Part shown: one piece after another, positions 8,799-17,837 of the stretch
How positions within the stretch are numbered: the stretch's first letter is position 1
Layout: the number at the start of each line of letters is the position of its first letter
NCBI GenBank assembly: GCA_027311945.1
Contig: DAICXZ010000008.1
Location: 123,972-187,971 of the forward strand
Reading direction: 5' to 3'
From: Erythrobacter sp.
Lineage (GTDB): Bacteria > Pseudomonadota > Alphaproteobacteria > Sphingomonadales > Sphingomonadaceae
Length of the DNA: 64,000 bases
Translations under genes and position numbers: made by a program
The notes under the pieces: generated by a model
Database searches by the model: none
The model's input: the letters and a program-made list of their open reading frames with translations, nothing else
Told to the model about the DNA's origin: nothing

Positions 8799-10501
8799 GC
8801 GGCTTCGATCCCCGCCGCCCGTGCACCCTTGCGGCGCACACGAACCCATTCAAGCAGGCACAGTATCACCGCGATCAGCCCGATCAGAGTTGTCAGCACG
8901 AACACGTGGAAAAAGCCCCTGTCCTCGATCATCTCACCGAGCGCACTGCGTCCGAGCGTGCCGATCAGAAGCGTGAGCGACGAGAGCAACGCATATTGCA
9001 CGGCGGAGTACTTCTTCGACACGATCGAACTCAGCCAGGCGACATAGGCCGCGCCGGCGATGCCGATGGCAAGGTTTTCCCACATGATCGTGAAGGTAAG
9101 GCGCGGCAGCGCGTCAGAGCCGAAGGGAGCCATGAAAGAGATTAGGGCACTGAAGCCGATGGCGTCGCTTGCCGCCTGCATGTTGGCTCCGCCCGCCGCC
9201 ATGTCGGCATAGAGCAGGTTCGTCAAAGCCGCGATGAGAGCACCAAGCGTCAGCGTCGCCATGCGGCCAATCGCCGTCAGTAGGTAGCCGCCAAAGGCCA
9301 GCCCGGCGATAATCGCACCGACGCCGAAGAACTTCGAGGCAAAGGCGACTTCGTCGTTGGTGTACTGCAATTCGCCCAGGTAGAAGGGATAGGCAAAGGT
9401 GCCCCAGATGGCGTCGCAGATGCGATAGGTCAGCACCAGCGACAGGATCAGCACCAGCGACCAGCCCATGCGGCCGACGAATTCGACCAAGGGCATCACC
9501 AACGCGCGGTACAGGTGATCGAGGGCGCTCGGCCCAGCGCTGCTGGGAAGATCCTCAGCCAGCACATTGATTCCGCGTATCTTCTGCCCGGCCAGCCACC
9601 CGGCGATCAGCGCTGGAACGACCACCGTGGCCACGATGATCCAAGGGCCGTAATAGAGCGTGAAGTCAGTCGGATTTGGGCGCTCTTCAGGCGGGTACGC
9701 AAGCGACATCACCATAAAGATGAGCACTGTGCCGATCGCCCCAGCCCACAACAGCCCAACCGCTGCCAATGCCTTTTTGCGCACCGAGGGCACGATCTCG
9801 CCTTGCTGTCGCAAACTCAGAAGCAATTCGTCGGTTACAGTGCCGTCGGTGTTCTCGCCCGCCTTGCTGTCAGGAGCAAAAAGCCCGGCGATGCCGATGG
9901 CGAGAAGGATCGCGCCCATCATCAGATAGGTTTGCGGCCAGCCGATCCGCGCGGCGATGATCAGTCCGAGCGCCCCGCCCACCAATGCGGCTAGCCGATA
10001 GCCCATCTGGTAAACGGTGGAGAGAATGTCGATCGTGGCTTCCTCGTCGGCAACGTCGATACGCCAGGCATTAATCGCAATATCCTGCGTCGCGCTGGCG
10101 AGCGCCCCGATCCCGGCAAGGAGGCTGAACCAGCCGATCGCCTCGTTGGTAGGGTTCGACAGGCTCAGCGCGATCAGGATCACGCCGAGCAGGATTTGCG
10201 AAGGCACGATCCACTGCTTGCGCCGACCAAGCCGGGCGAATCCCGGGATCGAAACCTTGTCGATCAGCGGCGACCACAGGAACTGGAACGCATAGGCAAG
10301 GCCGATGAGCGAGAAGACACCCATCGTCTCCAGTTCCACTTCAGCTTCGCTCAGCCAGGCGTAAAGCGTGCCGAGGAACAGAGCGAAGGGCAACCCACTC
10401 GCAAAACCGAACAGCGCCATGTAACCGCTCTTGGGGTTGCGCAATGAACGCAGCAGCGTACCCCAGCCGGGTTTGCGCTTGGCTGCTTCAGCCTCGTCCA
10501 T
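8795..10501 (-). CDS. AmpG-like major facilitator superfamily permease
   Basis: A 568-residue protein with 12 or more hydrophobic segments across most of its length. The opening GFASGLPFALFLGTLYAWLSE, the LIGLAYAFQFLWSPLID segment and SATQDIAINAWRID are typical of AmpG permeases, which import anhydromuropeptides for cell-wall recycling. Residues about 215-240 form a soluble loop between the two halves. I chose the ATG at 10501 because GAGGAG lies about 10 bases upstream; the frame continues to 11725, but that part is antisense to rluB and rsmD and is rejected. The length is greater than E. coli AmpG (about 490), as in other alphaproteobacterial members. Substrate is inferred. Confidence 0.82.
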   Translation of the reverse strand: MDEAEAAKRKPGWGTLLRSLRNPKSGYMALFGFASGLPFALFLGTLYAWLSEAEVELETMGVFSLIGLAYAFQFLWSPLIDKVSIPGFARLGRRKQWIVPSQILLGVILIALSLSNPTNEAIGWFSLLAGIGALASATQDIAINAWRIDVADEEATIDILSTVYQMGYRLAALVGGALGLIIAARIGWPQTYLMMGAILLAIGIAGLFAPDSKAGENTDGTVTDELLLSLRQQGEIVPSVRKKALAAVGLLWAGAIGTVLIFMVMSLAYPPEERPNPTDFTLYYGPWIIVATVVVPALIAGWLAGQKIRGINVLAEDLPSSAGPSALDHLYRALVMPLVEFVGRMGWSLVLILSLVLTYRICDAIWGTFAYPFYLGELQYTNDEVAFASKFFGVGAIIAGLAFGGYLLTAIGRMATLTLGALIAALTNLLYADMAAGGANMQAASDAIGFSALISFMAPFGSDALPRLTFTIMWENLAIGIAGAAYVAWLSSIVSKKYSAVQYALLSSLTLLIGTLGRSALGEMIEDRGFFHVFVLTTLIGLIAVILCLLEWVRVRRKGARAAGIEAA

Positions 10502-10660
10502 CTCGGTTCGTCTCCTCGTAGCCCGCAAAATTGGGCAGCGCTCCATGTACGCCGCCTGATCGCACGGTTCAGGCGCGCTGGGCAATTGGCGAATGCGTGT
10601 GGAATGGGGATTGCATCGCCCGCCCTTCCCCTCCCGCCTGCGCACGGCTAAGGCGCGGCG

Positions 10661-11449
10661 ATGAGCGACAACGAAAAATCGGGCGCATGGTCCCCCGCAG
10701 ACCGCCCCTCCGGCGAACGGATCGCCAAGCTGCTGGCCCGCGCAGGCGTTGCCAGCAGGCGCGAGGCCGAGCGGATGATCGAGGCCGGCCGCGTGAAGCG
10801 TAACGGCGAGCTGGTGAAAACCCCCGCCACCATCATCGAGAACCTTAATGGTGTGACGGTCGACGACAGTCCCGTCGCCAAGCCCGAGCGCACGCGGCTG
10901 TTCGCCTTCCATAAACCGCAAGGCCTCATCACCGCGGAGCGCGACCCAGCCGGTCGCCCCACCATCTACAATGCCCTTCGTAATGCGCTGCCCAAAGGCG
11001 CGCCGCGGCTGATGCCGGTGGGTCGGCTCGACTTCAACACCGAGGGCCTGCTTCTGCTCACCAACGATGGCGAATTCAAGCGCCAGCTCGAACTGCCCGC
11101 TACCGGCGTGCCGCGCACCTATCGGGCACGCGCCTTCGGCGAGGTCAGCCAGGAACAGCTGGAAGCCCTGAGCGAAGGCGTCGAGATCGAGGGCATGCGC
11201 TATGGCTCCATCGAGGCCGATCTCGAACGGCGCACGGGCCGCAACCAGTGGATCATCCTGACGCTTACCGAGGGCAAGAACCGCGAAGTGCGCCGGGTGC
11301 TCGAATATCTCGGGCTCGAGGTGAGCCGCCTGATCCGCACCGCCTATGGCCCGTTCCATATCTCCGACCTCCCACGTGGCAGCGCAGAGGAAATCCCCAA
11401 GGAACATGTCGAGCGGTTCCGTTCCACTCTGAAGCAGGGACAGGCCTGA
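10661..11449 (+). CDS. rluB: RluB/RsuA-family 23S rRNA pseudouridine synthase
   Basis: A 262-residue protein with an N-terminal S4 RNA-binding domain (residues about 18-65) and a pseudouridine synthase domain. The catalytic motif GRLDFNTEGLLLLTNDG is at residues 121-137, with the nucleophilic aspartate D124. The RsuA-type motif GKNREVRRVLEYLGLEVSRL is present near the C terminus. The most likely target is 23S rRNA position 2605 (RluB), though RluE or RsuA specificity cannot be excluded from sequence alone. It is followed after 4 bases by rsmD, another rRNA-modifying enzyme. Confidence 0.88.
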   Translation: MSDNEKSGAWSPADRPSGERIAKLLARAGVASRREAERMIEAGRVKRNGELVKTPATIIENLNGVTVDDSPVAKPERTRLFAFHKPQGLITAERDPAGRPTIYNALRNALPKGAPRLMPVGRLDFNTEGLLLLTNDGEFKRQLELPATGVPRTYRARAFGEVSQEQLEALSEGVEIEGMRYGSIEADLERRTGRNQWIILTLTEGKNREVRRVLEYLGLEVSRLIRTAYGPFHISDLPRGSAEEIPKEHVERFRSTLKQGQA

Positions 11450-11453
11450 CGGT

Positions 11454-12026
11454 ATGGGCATGAGGATTATCGCCGGAGAATGGCGCCGCCGTCCGCTGGT
11501 CGCGCCCAAGGGTGAGGCCACAAGACCCACGTCCGACCGCACACGCGAAACGCTGTTCGCGATGCTGACCAGCCGCTTCGGCACCTTCGAAGGTCTGCGC
11601 GTTGCCGACCTGTTCGCAGGCTCGGGCGCGCTCGGGCTGGAGGCGCTAAGCCGGGGCGCAGCGCACTGCCTATTCGTCGAGGAAGACGCGCAGGCGATCC
11701 GTGCTTTGCGCCAAAACATCGCCAACCTGCGCGCCGCGCCGCAATGCGACGTGCGCGCGGCCAGCGTGTTCTCGCTCGGCGCGGTGAAGGAACCCTTCGA
11801 CCTGATCCTGCTCGACCCACCCTATCACAGCGGCGCGGGCGCGGTGGCTCTTGACCGGCTTAGACGGCTCGGCTGGATTGGCCCGGCCACATGGGTCGCG
11901 CTGGAAGTGGCGGCGAAGGAAGAGGTCAAGCTCAAGGCGCTCGAAGTCGAGAGCGAACGCAAGGTGGGCGCGGCGCGGCTTGTCTTGGTGCGCCAGCCGG
12001 TTGCACAAGAGGCTGACGTTCCCTAA
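11454..12026 (+). CDS. rsmD: 16S rRNA (guanine966-N2)-methyltransferase RsmD
   Basis: A 190-residue SAM-dependent methyltransferase. The family opening MRIIAGEWRRRPL is followed by RPTSDRTRETLF, the SAM-binding DLFAGSGALGLEALSRGA (residues 52-69) and the catalytic DPPY (residues 121-124), which marks exocyclic amino methylation. It modifies G966 of 16S rRNA during 30S assembly. Either the ATG at 11454 or that at 11460 could be the start. It forms a likely operon with rluB and precedes the helicase gene by 14 bases. Confidence 0.92.
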   Translation: MGMRIIAGEWRRRPLVAPKGEATRPTSDRTRETLFAMLTSRFGTFEGLRVADLFAGSGALGLEALSRGAAHCLFVEEDAQAIRALRQNIANLRAAPQCDVRAASVFSLGAVKEPFDLILLDPPYHSGAGAVALDRLRRLGWIGPATWVALEVAAKEEVKLKALEVESERKVGAARLVLVRQPVAQEADVP

Positions 12027-12040
12027 ACGTTCGCCCAACC

Positions 12041-14329
12041 ATGACCTTGCCCGCTCCCACTGAAACGCCCGAGTGGCTCGCCCGCCTCAACGAACCGCAG
12101 CGCGAGGCCGTGCTGACCACCGAGGGGCCGGTGCTGATGCTCGCGGGCGCGGGCACCGGCAAGACCGCCGCGCTCACCCATCGGCTCGCGCACCTGATCC
12201 GCGAGCGGCTGGCCTGGCCGAGCGAAATTCTCTGCGTCACCTTCACCAACAAGGCCGCGCGCGAGATGCGCCACCGGGTCGGCCAGTTAATCGGCGATGC
12301 GGTCGAGGGGATGCCGTGGCTTGGCACCTTCCATTCGATCTGCGCCAAAATGCTGCGCCGCCATGCCGAACTGGTGGGATTGCAAAGCAACTACACGATC
12401 ATCGACACCGACGACCAGTTGCGCCTGCTCAAGACGATGATCCGCGAGGCCAACCTCGACGAGAAGCGCTGGCCGCCGCGCCAGTTGGCGGGCCTGATCG
12501 ACAGCTGGAAGAACCGCGGCCTGCTGCCGGGTGATCTCACGGCGGTTGACAACGAGGCCTATGCCAACGGCAAGGGTCAGCAGATGTATGCCGCCTATCA
12601 GGAGCGGCTGAAGACCCTCAACGCCTGCGATTTCGGCGATCTGCTGCTCCACATGTTGACGATCCTGAAGACCGATCGCGAGGTGCTGCAGCAATACCAG
12701 CGCCGCTTCAAATATGTGATGGTGGACGAGTATCAGGACACCAATGCGGTGCAGTACCTGTGGCTCAGGCTGCTCGCGCAGGAGCGCAAGAACATCTGCG
12801 TGGTGGGCGACGATGACCAGTCGATCTACTCCTGGCGCGGGGCGGAAGTGGCCAACATCCTGCGCTTCGAGAAGGACTTTCCCGGTGCCAAGGTGGTGCG
12901 GCTTGAGCAGAACTATCGCTCCACCCCGCAAATTCTTGCCGCTGCCTCGGGACTGATCGCAGGCAATTCGCAGCGCCTTGGCAAGACCTTGTGGACCGAG
13001 CTTCCAGCCGGGCAGAAGCTGCGCGTGGTCGGCGTGTGGGACGCGCCCGAGGAAGCGCGCCGCGTGGGCGAGGAGATCGAACGGCTCGAACGCGAGGGCG
13101 CGCCGCTTGAACAGGTGGCGATTCTGGTGCGGGCTCAATACCAGACGCGCGAATTCGAGGATCGCTTCATCCAGATCGGCCTCAATTACCGCATCATCGG
13201 TGGCTTCCGCTTCTACGAGCGCGCGGAGATTCGCGATGCGCTCGCTTACCTGCGAGTGATTGCCCAGCCCGCCGACGACCTCGCCTTCGAACGCATCTAC
13301 AACCAGCCCAAGCGCGGGCTCGGCGCGAAGGCGCTGGAAAACATGTATCGCCACGCGCGCGCGCAAGGCCTGCCGCTGGCCGCCGCCGCCTTGGAGCTGG
13401 CCGACAGCGACGAATTGCCCGCCCGCGCGCGCAACACCATCGCCGCGCTGATGAGCGACTTCCTGCGCTGGCGCGAGGCGAGCGACAGCCTCAGCCCCGC
13501 CGAACTGATGCGTCTTGTGCTCGAAGAGTCGGGCTATGATGCCATGCTCAAGGCCGAACGCTCGGCCGAAAGCGCGGGGCGCGCCGACAACCTCGTCGAA
13601 CTGGCGCGCGCAATGGAAGACTACGAGACACTCGGCGACTTCCTCGAACATGTCAGCCTGGTGATGGACAACGATGCCGCCTCCGACGAGGAAAAGGTCA
13701 CCATCATGACCATGCACGCGGCCAAGGGGCTCGAGTTCGACAACGTGTTTCTGCCCGGCTGGGAAGAAGGCGTGTTTCCTTCGCAGCGCTCGCTTGACGA
13801 GGGCGGCCTAGCCAGCCTCGAGGAAGAGCGCCGCCTCGCCTATGTCGCGATTACTCGCGCGCGGCGGCGGTGCACGATCCTCCATGCCGCGAACCGCCGC
13901 ATCTATGGCCAGTGGACCAGCTCGATCCCCAGCCGCTTCATCGAGGAACTGCCTGAGGAGCATGTCGAGGCCGAGACCACGCTGAGCGGCGGCAAAAGCC
14001 TGTGGCAGGCCAACTGGAGTGAGCAGGAAGACCCTTTCGCCCATGTCGCCAGCACCCGGCCGGAACGCAGCGGTTCGCGTGGCCCCGGCTGGCAAAGGGC
14101 GCTCGCCACCGGCTACGAGACAAAGCCCTCGCGAGTAAAGGAAAGCACGCGCTCCGCCGCCAGCTTTGCCGCCAAACCACGCAGCGATATCGCCATTGGT
14201 GCACGCGTTTTTCACGAAAAGTTCGGCTATGGCGAAGTTGTTGCGCAGGAAGGCAACAAGCTTGAAATCGCTTTCGAAAAGAGCGGCCTAAAGAAAGTGA
14301 TCGACAGCTTCGTGTCGGCAGTGGACTGA
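12041..14329 (+). CDS. uvrD: UvrD/PcrA-family ATP-dependent DNA helicase
   Basis: A 762-residue superfamily 1A helicase. Walker A AGAGTGKT is at residues 35-42, motif Ia is VTFTNKAAREM, motif II is DEYQDTN (about residue 229 onward), motif III is GDDDQSIYSWRGA, motif IV is LEQNYRS and motif V/VI are TMHAAKGLEFDNVFLPGWEEG and YVAITRAR. The C-terminal 45 residues (IGARVFHEKFGYGEVVAQEG) match the small Tudor-like tail of UvrD/PcrA that contacts RNA polymerase. It probably unwinds DNA 3' to 5' in nucleotide excision and mismatch repair. The length is slightly longer than E. coli UvrD (720). Confidence 0.92.
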   Translation: MTLPAPTETPEWLARLNEPQREAVLTTEGPVLMLAGAGTGKTAALTHRLAHLIRERLAWPSEILCVTFTNKAAREMRHRVGQLIGDAVEGMPWLGTFHSICAKMLRRHAELVGLQSNYTIIDTDDQLRLLKTMIREANLDEKRWPPRQLAGLIDSWKNRGLLPGDLTAVDNEAYANGKGQQMYAAYQERLKTLNACDFGDLLLHMLTILKTDREVLQQYQRRFKYVMVDEYQDTNAVQYLWLRLLAQERKNICVVGDDDQSIYSWRGAEVANILRFEKDFPGAKVVRLEQNYRSTPQILAAASGLIAGNSQRLGKTLWTELPAGQKLRVVGVWDAPEEARRVGEEIERLEREGAPLEQVAILVRAQYQTREFEDRFIQIGLNYRIIGGFRFYERAEIRDALAYLRVIAQPADDLAFERIYNQPKRGLGAKALENMYRHARAQGLPLAAAALELADSDELPARARNTIAALMSDFLRWREASDSLSPAELMRLVLEESGYDAMLKAERSAESAGRADNLVELARAMEDYETLGDFLEHVSLVMDNDAASDEEKVTIMTMHAAKGLEFDNVFLPGWEEGVFPSQRSLDEGGLASLEEERRLAYVAITRARRRCTILHAANRRIYGQWTSSIPSRFIEELPEEHVEAETTLSGGKSLWQANWSEQEDPFAHVASTRPERSGSRGPGWQRALATGYETKPSRVKESTRSAASFAAKPRSDIAIGARVFHEKFGYGEVVAQEGNKLEIAFEKSGLKKVIDSFVSAVD

Positions 14330-14427
14330 AACCGCACCTTTTTCCGGGCACAAAATGGCGCATGGTCGGTTGTGTTGTTCGAGCCGTACAATCGGCCAAG
14401 CAACAAGAAGCCGTTGGGGTACGGACC

Positions 14428-15201
14428 ATGAGGAATCTTCTAGACACGCAGGTGCCTGCGCCCGCTGGTGGCGCTGCGCCCGACATCGGCAAGTTTCTGG
14501 CAACCATACGTCAGCGTTTCTCGCTGAGCGAGCACGAAGGCGATTTGATCGCCGCCCACTTGCAGGAAGTGGTCGATCTGAAAGCTGGCGACTATCTCGT
14601 CCGCGAGGGCCAGAAAATCGGTTATTGCTCGCTCATCCTCGACGGTTTCGCCGCACGTTTCAAAGAGACGGCTGCGGGTGAGCGGCAAATCATGGAAGTG
14701 CAAATCCCCGGCGATTTTGTCGACCTGCACAGCTATCCGCTCGAAGTACTCGATCATTCGATCGCCACGCTCACGCCGTGCAGGGTTGCGCGGCTACCGC
14801 ACCGGTCGCTGACGCAGCTGATAGAGGATCACCCCCGCTTCGCCCGCATCCTGTGGTTCTCCACCATGGTCGACGCCTCAATGCACCGCGAATGGTTGCT
14901 CAACATCGGCACACGCAGCGGGATGGCCCGGATCGCTCACCTGATGTGCGAGGTCTACAGCCGTTCGAAGCTGGTCGGGCTGACCGAGGATGGCAAATTC
15001 CGCTTCCCGCTAAGCCAGACACAGATCGGCGAGTGCCTCGGCTATACCCAGATGCACGTCAACCGGATGCTTAAGAAGCTGCGTCAGGGCGGGTTCGTCA
15101 GCGGCACGGGGCAGATCGTGGAAATTCTCGACTGGGAAGGCTTGCAGCAACTTGGCGAGTTCGACCCGGCTTACCTCTATCTCTCCGGTCGCGAAGGCTG
15201 A
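14428..15201 (+). CDS. Crp/Fnr family transcriptional regulator
   Basis: A 257-residue regulator with an N-terminal cyclic-nucleotide-binding-type beta roll (residues about 35-130, LKAGDYLVREGQKIGYCSLILDG) and a C-terminal winged helix (LSQTQIGECLGYTQMHVNRML). The cysteine set of oxygen-sensing FNR is not evident, so this looks like the large sphingomonad group of Crp/Fnr proteins with unknown effector. I chose the ATG at 14428 over the in-frame ATG at 14362, because the extra residues look unconserved. Target genes cannot be named. Confidence 0.8.
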   Translation: MRNLLDTQVPAPAGGAAPDIGKFLATIRQRFSLSEHEGDLIAAHLQEVVDLKAGDYLVREGQKIGYCSLILDGFAARFKETAAGERQIMEVQIPGDFVDLHSYPLEVLDHSIATLTPCRVARLPHRSLTQLIEDHPRFARILWFSTMVDASMHREWLLNIGTRSGMARIAHLMCEVYSRSKLVGLTEDGKFRFPLSQTQIGECLGYTQMHVNRMLKKLRQGGFVSGTGQIVEILDWEGLQQLGEFDPAYLYLSGREG

Positions 15202-15219
15202 TCGCGACTGTCTGGCAGG

Positions 15220-15441
15220 TCAGAGGTGGCTAAATGGCTCGAGCCACCACGAATGGTCGGCTGCCACGTGGACGCGCCAATTGCGTCCGTCGTCGGCAGA
15301 CAGGCGAAAATCGCCTGGTCCGAAGGCGCGAATGGCCTGGCTGATCGCGCTTGCCGGATCGCCACCGTCGAACTCAAGGGAACTTACCTGGCCGCTTTCG
15401 CGGTCAGTGCCATCGATCTTGTAAGTGAGGACTTCGCCCAT
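15220..15441 (-). CDS. Small hypothetical protein, 73 residues
   Basis: A short cytoplasmic-looking protein with no signal peptide or membrane segment, starting MGEVLTYKIDG and ending SWWLEPFSHL. A GAGG ribosome site sits 6 bases before the ATG at 15441, and a plausible promoter lies about 100 bases upstream, which together favour a real gene. It ends 18 bases from the opposing Crp/Fnr gene. I do not recognise a family. The frame continues upstream to 15513, but the extension lacks a ribosome site. Confidence 0.5.
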   Translation of the reverse strand: MGEVLTYKIDGTDRESGQVSSLEFDGGDPASAISQAIRAFGPGDFRLSADDGRNWRVHVAADHSWWLEPFSHL

Positions 15442-15543
15442 GGGTGCCTCGCTTTGGCAGGTGTTCGCGGGCTGCTCATCCCCGCGCGCCGGATGCCAAG
15501 CGAGACCGTCCACTCGCCCGCGTTCCCGGAACGTTGGCCGATG

Positions 15544-15573
15544 TATATATCACAAGTTGCGTGAGGGCGACAA
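15544..15573 (-). promoter_or_regulatory. Candidate sigma-70-type promoter for the 73-residue gene
   Basis: Read on the minus strand, TTGTCG (15573-15568) and TATATA (15549-15544) are separated by 18 bases. Transcription would begin near 15537 and leave a leader of about 95 bases before the small gene. The call rests on consensus similarity and placement only. Confidence 0.4.
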
Positions 15574-15608
15574 ACTAAGTTTATCGACACCGATGCAAGT
15601 TCATCGCC

Positions 15609-16973
15609 TTAAAGGGCGCTGACACCCAGGAAGCTGGGTTGCGGGCCGTTCCACTCGCCAGCGGGCACCGGCTCGTCATCCTGCCGGTCATAACGCTTGC
15701 CGCCACGCGCTTCCCGCGGTTTACGATCTTCGCTAGGCTTACGCTCGCGCTCAGGCCGCTCGCGGCGCGGCTTGCGCGGGGTTTCTTCCTGGACGCTGTC
15801 CTCCTCGCGCTGCTCCGGCTCCGCCTTTGGCGCGGCCTTGGGCAGTTCGACGCGCACGTCCTTCTTGCCAAACACCGGAACGGCGCTGCCGGTCAGCTTC
15901 TCGACATTGGCCATTGCTTCCGCATCCTCGTCGGAGACGAAGGTGAAGGCCCGGCCCTTGTTGCCCGCGCGGCCCGTGCGACCGATGCGGTGAACGTAGT
16001 CATCGGGATGCCAGGGCGTATCGAAGTTGAAGACGTGGCTCACGCCTTTAACATCCAGCCCACGGGCGGCGACGTCGGAGGCCACGAGAATGTTGATCTC
16101 ACCCGACTTGAAGCGGTTAAGCTCTGCGATGCGGCTCGACTGATCCATGTCGCCATGGATCTCGCCGCTGGAGAAGCCGTGACTCTGGAGGCTCTTGTTG
16201 ACCTCACGCACGGTGGTCTTGCGGTTGGCGAAGATGATGGCGGTTTCTACCAGATCGTTGCGCAGCAACCAGCGCAGCGTCTCGCGCTTTTCGCGGGTCT
16301 TCACTGGGATCTTGAAGGCGGTGATGTTCTGGTTGGTCGAAGCAGCGCGGCTAACCTCGATCCGTTTGGGGTTCGAGAGGAACTTCTTCGCCAGATTGGC
16401 GATCGGCCCCGGCATGGTGGCAGAGAAAAGCAGCGTCTGGCGAGGCGTGGGCAGTTTCTCGCAGATGAATTCGATGTCGGGGATGAAGCCCATGTCGAGC
16501 ATCCGGTCCGCCTCGTCGATCACCAGCAGATCGCAGCCGTTGAGGAGGATCTTGCCCCGCTCGAACAGATCCATCAGGCGACCAGGCGTCGCGATCAGCA
16601 CATCGACGCCGTCGTTCAGCGCCTTGATCTGATCGCCCATCTGCACGCCGCCGATCAGCAGCGCCATCTTCAAATCGTGGTTGGCGCCGTACTTCTCGAA
16701 GTTTTCCGCCACCTGGGCGGCCAGCTCGCGGGTAGGCTCCAGAATCAGCGAGCGCGGCATCAGCGCGCGGCGACGGCCGTTGGCCAGCACATCGATCATC
16801 GGCAGAACGAAGCTGGCGGTCTTGCCGGTGCCCGTCTGGGCAATACCGATCAGATCGCGCATCATCAGCACGGTCGGGATCGCCTCGGCCTGAATAGCGG
16901 TCGGTTCCTCGTAGCCCGCATCGCTGACGGCCTTGAGCAATTCATCTGACAAGCCGAGATCGGCAAATTTCAT
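15609..16973 (-). CDS. rhlE: RhlE-like DEAD-box ATP-dependent RNA helicase
   Basis: A 454-residue RNA helicase with the complete DEAD-box set: Q motif around PTAIQ (24-28), AQTGTGKT (45-52), PTREL (80-84), DEAD (153-156), SAT (184-186), ARGLD and HRIGRTGR. The C-terminal tail of about 75 residues is Lys/Arg/Glu-rich and disordered (RKPRRERPERERK), as in RhlE and other proteins that bind RNA or ribosomes nonspecifically. Likely roles are ribosome assembly and RNA turnover. The ATG at 16973 is the only start that keeps the family N terminus MKFADLGLS. Confidence 0.92.
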   Translation of the reverse strand: MKFADLGLSDELLKAVSDAGYEEPTAIQAEAIPTVLMMRDLIGIAQTGTGKTASFVLPMIDVLANGRRRALMPRSLILEPTRELAAQVAENFEKYGANHDLKMALLIGGVQMGDQIKALNDGVDVLIATPGRLMDLFERGKILLNGCDLLVIDEADRMLDMGFIPDIEFICEKLPTPRQTLLFSATMPGPIANLAKKFLSNPKRIEVSRAASTNQNITAFKIPVKTREKRETLRWLLRNDLVETAIIFANRKTTVREVNKSLQSHGFSSGEIHGDMDQSSRIAELNRFKSGEINILVASDVAARGLDVKGVSHVFNFDTPWHPDDYVHRIGRTGRAGNKGRAFTFVSDEDAEAMANVEKLTGSAVPVFGKKDVRVELPKAAPKAEPEQREEDSVQEETPRKPRRERPERERKPSEDRKPREARGGKRYDRQDDEPVPAGEWNGPQPSFLGVSAL

Positions 16974-17128
16974 AGGCTGTATATCTGTCCGGATCGAGAT
17001 GGAGGCACTGAGCGGTGCCGAAAGGCTATCGTGGCACGGAAAAACTCCCGGCCACTAACACCAGCGCGCCCTTTGCCTGCGCGGGCGCAAAAGTCAAGGT
17101 TTTGCTGATCGTTCGCCCGAAGCCGGGG

Positions 17129-17698
17129 CTAGTCGCGCACGGCGACCAGACGGCTGAGACTGGAGATGCGGCAGGTATCGCCAGCGCGGGACTGCAGCTC
17201 GTCTCGGTTTACACACAGCCGCCCGTCCTCGCTTCGCTCCACATAAAAGCCTGCGTAGAAGGCCTGGGCGCTGCACGAGCGATCGAGCGCGGCGGATAGC
17301 AGGCGGCGGTCCTGCGTGATCAGCAACAGCCGGTCGTCGCCCATCGGCTGAACGCTCATCAACTGGTCAAGCGGCAGACAGTCCGCGTGGTCGGCCTCCT
17401 GATAGCGGGTCGTCATGGGGCGTCGTGGCAGCTCGGCCATCAGGCGCGCGCTGGTGGCGCCGCGACTGGGAGAGATACGGATAACTACCCGCCGCTCGAT
17501 CCGCACCTGCCGCGCCACCTCGGGCTCAGCCGCGCGCTCAAGCACGCGAAGGCGATCATCGACCACGTTTTCGAAACCACCGGGCAAGGCGCCCTTATCC
17601 GGCTTGCCGCGCTGCTCTTCGGCATGCGCCGCACGGTCCGCCACCGCCGAGGCGGAAAGCAGCGCAAGGCCGGCAAGGAGAAGGGCAGCAGGTTTCAT
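17129..17698 (-). CDS. Hypothetical exported protein, 189 residues
   Basis: The N terminus MKPAALLLAGLALLSASAVA is a clear Sec signal peptide, so the mature protein is probably periplasmic. The mature part contains four cysteines (DCLPL, RSCSA, RLCVN, DTCRI), enough for two disulfides, and an Arg-rich middle. I do not recognise a family. The frame runs upstream to 18532, but that is antisense to the FAD oxidoreductase; the ATG at 17698 is chosen for the signal peptide. It is divergent from that oxidoreductase across about 140 bases. Confidence 0.65.
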   Translation of the reverse strand: MKPAALLLAGLALLSASAVADRAAHAEEQRGKPDKGALPGGFENVVDDRLRVLERAAEPEVARQVRIERRVVIRISPSRGATSARLMAELPRRPMTTRYQEADHADCLPLDQLMSVQPMGDDRLLLITQDRRLLSAALDRSCSAQAFYAGFYVERSEDGRLCVNRDELQSRAGDTCRISSLSRLVAVRD

Positions 17699-17837
17699 TC
17701 GTGGTAAAGGCAGTTCGCAACCATCAGCAAGCAATTTGGCATGACGGGCTTTGCTTCTAGACCACCCGCTTGAATAGTGGCTTAACCTCTGACTCAAGCC
17801 TTTGCAAAGTGGGCGCGGCGCTGGCATCAGCGCGCTT

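Noticed and set aside
10502..11725. Upstream extension of the AmpG-like gene giving a 976-residue protein
   Set aside because: The extension is antisense to rluB and rsmD and has no domain; the ATG at 10501 has a ribosome site.
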